Positions 5,729 through 6,621 of a stretch of 6,621 nt of DNA are shown here, in pieces. A program made the translations under genes and the position numbers. Every line of letters starts with the position of its first letter. Within the stretch, counting starts at the first letter, position 1. The notes below the pieces were generated by a model. It ran no database searches. It worked only from the letters and a program-made list of their open reading frames with translations, and was not told where the DNA came from. The stretch is from Cycloclasticus sp. (lineage in GTDB: Bacteria; Pseudomonadota; Gammaproteobacteria; Methylococcales; Cycloclasticaceae), in NCBI GenBank assembly GCA_016764415.1, contig JAESRY010000007.1, positions 7,711 through 14,331 of the forward strand. The letters run 5' to 3'.

Positions 5729-6621
5729 ATGAGCCAGATGACACCAAAAGAAATTGTCCACGAATTAGACAAACACATTGTTGGGCAAAACGCAGCAAAA
5801 CGTGCCGTGGCCATTGCGCTTAGAAACCGCTGGAGGCGTTCACAAGTGAGTGAAAGCTTGCGCGATGAAATCACCCCAAAAAACATCCTGATGATTGGCC
5901 CAACGGGCGTGGGTAAAACAGAAATAGCGCGCCGTTTAGCTAACTTAGCCAATGCACCTTTTCTTAAAGTAGAGGCAACAAAGTTTACCGAAGTGGGCTA
6001 TGTTGGTCGCGATGTTGACTCTATCGTGCGCGATATTGCAGACATCGCCGTTAAAATGACGCGCGACGAAGAAACTCTAAAAGTTAAACGTAGAGCAGAA
6101 GATGGAGCAGAAGAAAGAATTCTTGATATTTTGCTACCGCGTGCAGAAGGCGCCGATGCGAATGACACGTCTGGCGATACAACACGCCAAAAATTCCGTA
6201 AGAAATTGCGTGAAGGTGATTTAGACGATAAAGAAATTGAACTTGAAATCTCCGCGCCGAGTGTAGGCGTTGAAATTATGGCACCGCCTGGCATGGAAGA
6301 AATGACCAACCAGTTACAAGGCATGTTCCAAAACATGTCTAGCGACAAAAAGAAAAAACGTAAAATGTCCATTAAGCAAGCGTTGGTGGCTTTAACCGAA
6401 GAAGAAGCGGGGAAACTGGTTAACGAAGAAGAGTTAAAACACAAGGCGATAAATAATCTAGAGCAAAATGGCATTGTGTTTTTAGACGAAATTGACAAAG
6501 TGTGTAAGCGCGGTGATAGCGGCGGAGCCGATGTGTCACGCGATGGCGTGCAGCGTGATTTATTGCCGTTGGTAGAAGGCAGCACGGTAACAACGAAATA
6601 CGGCCCGGTTAAAACGGACCA
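5729..6621 (+). CDS. hslU: HslU (ClpY) unfoldase ATPase of the HslVU protease, 3' end missing
   Basis: AAA+ unfoldase that binds and unfolds substrates and feeds them into HslV using ATP. The window holds 297 codons plus two bases of a protein of about 440 residues; no stop occurs, so it runs off the right edge. Visible parts: an N-terminal helix with the sensor-like [19 protein letters not shown] region; Walker A GPTGVGKT (57-64); the substrate-gripping pore loop GYVG (90-93, Tyr91); the intermediate I domain, roughly 110-243, including [15 protein letters not shown] and MAPPGMEEM; Walker B with Asp253-Glu254 in FLDEIDK; and [17 protein letters not shown]. The sensor 1, arginine finger and C-terminal tail that docks on HslV lie outside. 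The ATG follows the hslV stop by two bases; a GAGG at 5712-5715 inside hslV is 13 bases away, rather far, so coupling to hslV translation is likely. Reading frame is intact throughout. Confidence 0.97.
   Translation, partial: MSQMTPKEIVHELDKHIVGQNAAKRAVAIALRNRWRRSQVSESLRDEITPKNILMIGPTGVGKTEIARRLANLANAPFLKVEATKFTEVGYVGRDVDSIVRDIADIAVKMTRDEETLKVKRRAEDGAEERILDILLPRAEGADANDTSGDTTRQKFRKKLREGDLDDKEIELEISAPSVGVEIMAPPGMEEMTNQLQGMFQNMSSDKKKKRKMSIKQALVALTEEEAGKLVNEEELKHKAINNLEQNGIVFLDEIDKVCKRGDSGGADVSRDGVQRDLLPLVEGSTVTTKYGPVKTD

Noticed and set aside
5998..6585. Minus-strand open frame of 195 codons
   Set aside because: It is antisense to hslU, whose Walker A, pore loop and Walker B motifs are intact in the plus frame; its serine-rich translation is a by-product of hslU codons.

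Overview
The window looks like ordinary housekeeping chromosome from a gammaproteobacterium, probably a marine or free-living type of moderate GC content. The main evidence is gene order. The run lptM - lysA - dapF - DUF484 gene - xerC is a well-known gammaproteobacterial neighbourhood, Pseudomonas-like in carrying lysA next to dapF. The XerC, DapF and HslU sequences also read as gammaproteobacterial. I see no insertion sequence, tRNA, rRNA, CRISPR array, prophage gene or att-like repeat, and no stretch over 300 bases without a gene.

Layout. Positions 1-462 (minus strand) hold the N-terminal two thirds of a phospholipase/carboxylesterase-type alpha/beta hydrolase that runs off the left edge. 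A 97-base divergent spacer follows, with a plausible sigma70 promoter for the rightward operon. The operon covers 560-4387: lptM (outer-membrane lipoprotein), lysA (diaminopimelate decarboxylase), dapF (diaminopimelate epimerase), a DUF484 protein and xerC (tyrosine recombinase). The junctions are abutting, a 7-base overlap, a 4-base overlap and a 2-base gap, so the five genes are very probably co-transcribed and partly translationally coupled. A convergent membrane-protein gene of the DUF4126 family (4394-5056, minus strand) ends six bases from xerC. After a 121-base spacer, counted to the preferred hslV start, comes the hslV-hslU pair (5178 to the right edge). It encodes the ATP-dependent HslVU protease, with hslU cut off after 297 codons.

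How the genes work together. DapF makes meso-diaminopimelate, needed for peptidoglycan, and LysA decarboxylates it to lysine, so the last two steps of the lysine pathway are translated from adjoining reading frames. LptM acts at the outer membrane on maturation of the LPS translocon. XerC resolves chromosome dimers at dif. HslVU is cytoplasmic protein quality control. The DUF484 and DUF4126 proteins are the only members without an established function.

No new system was found. The points most worth a second look are the start codon and propeptide of HslV, the UUG start of dapF, the uncharacterised DUF4126 gene between xerC and hslVU, and the tight DUF484-xerC linkage.
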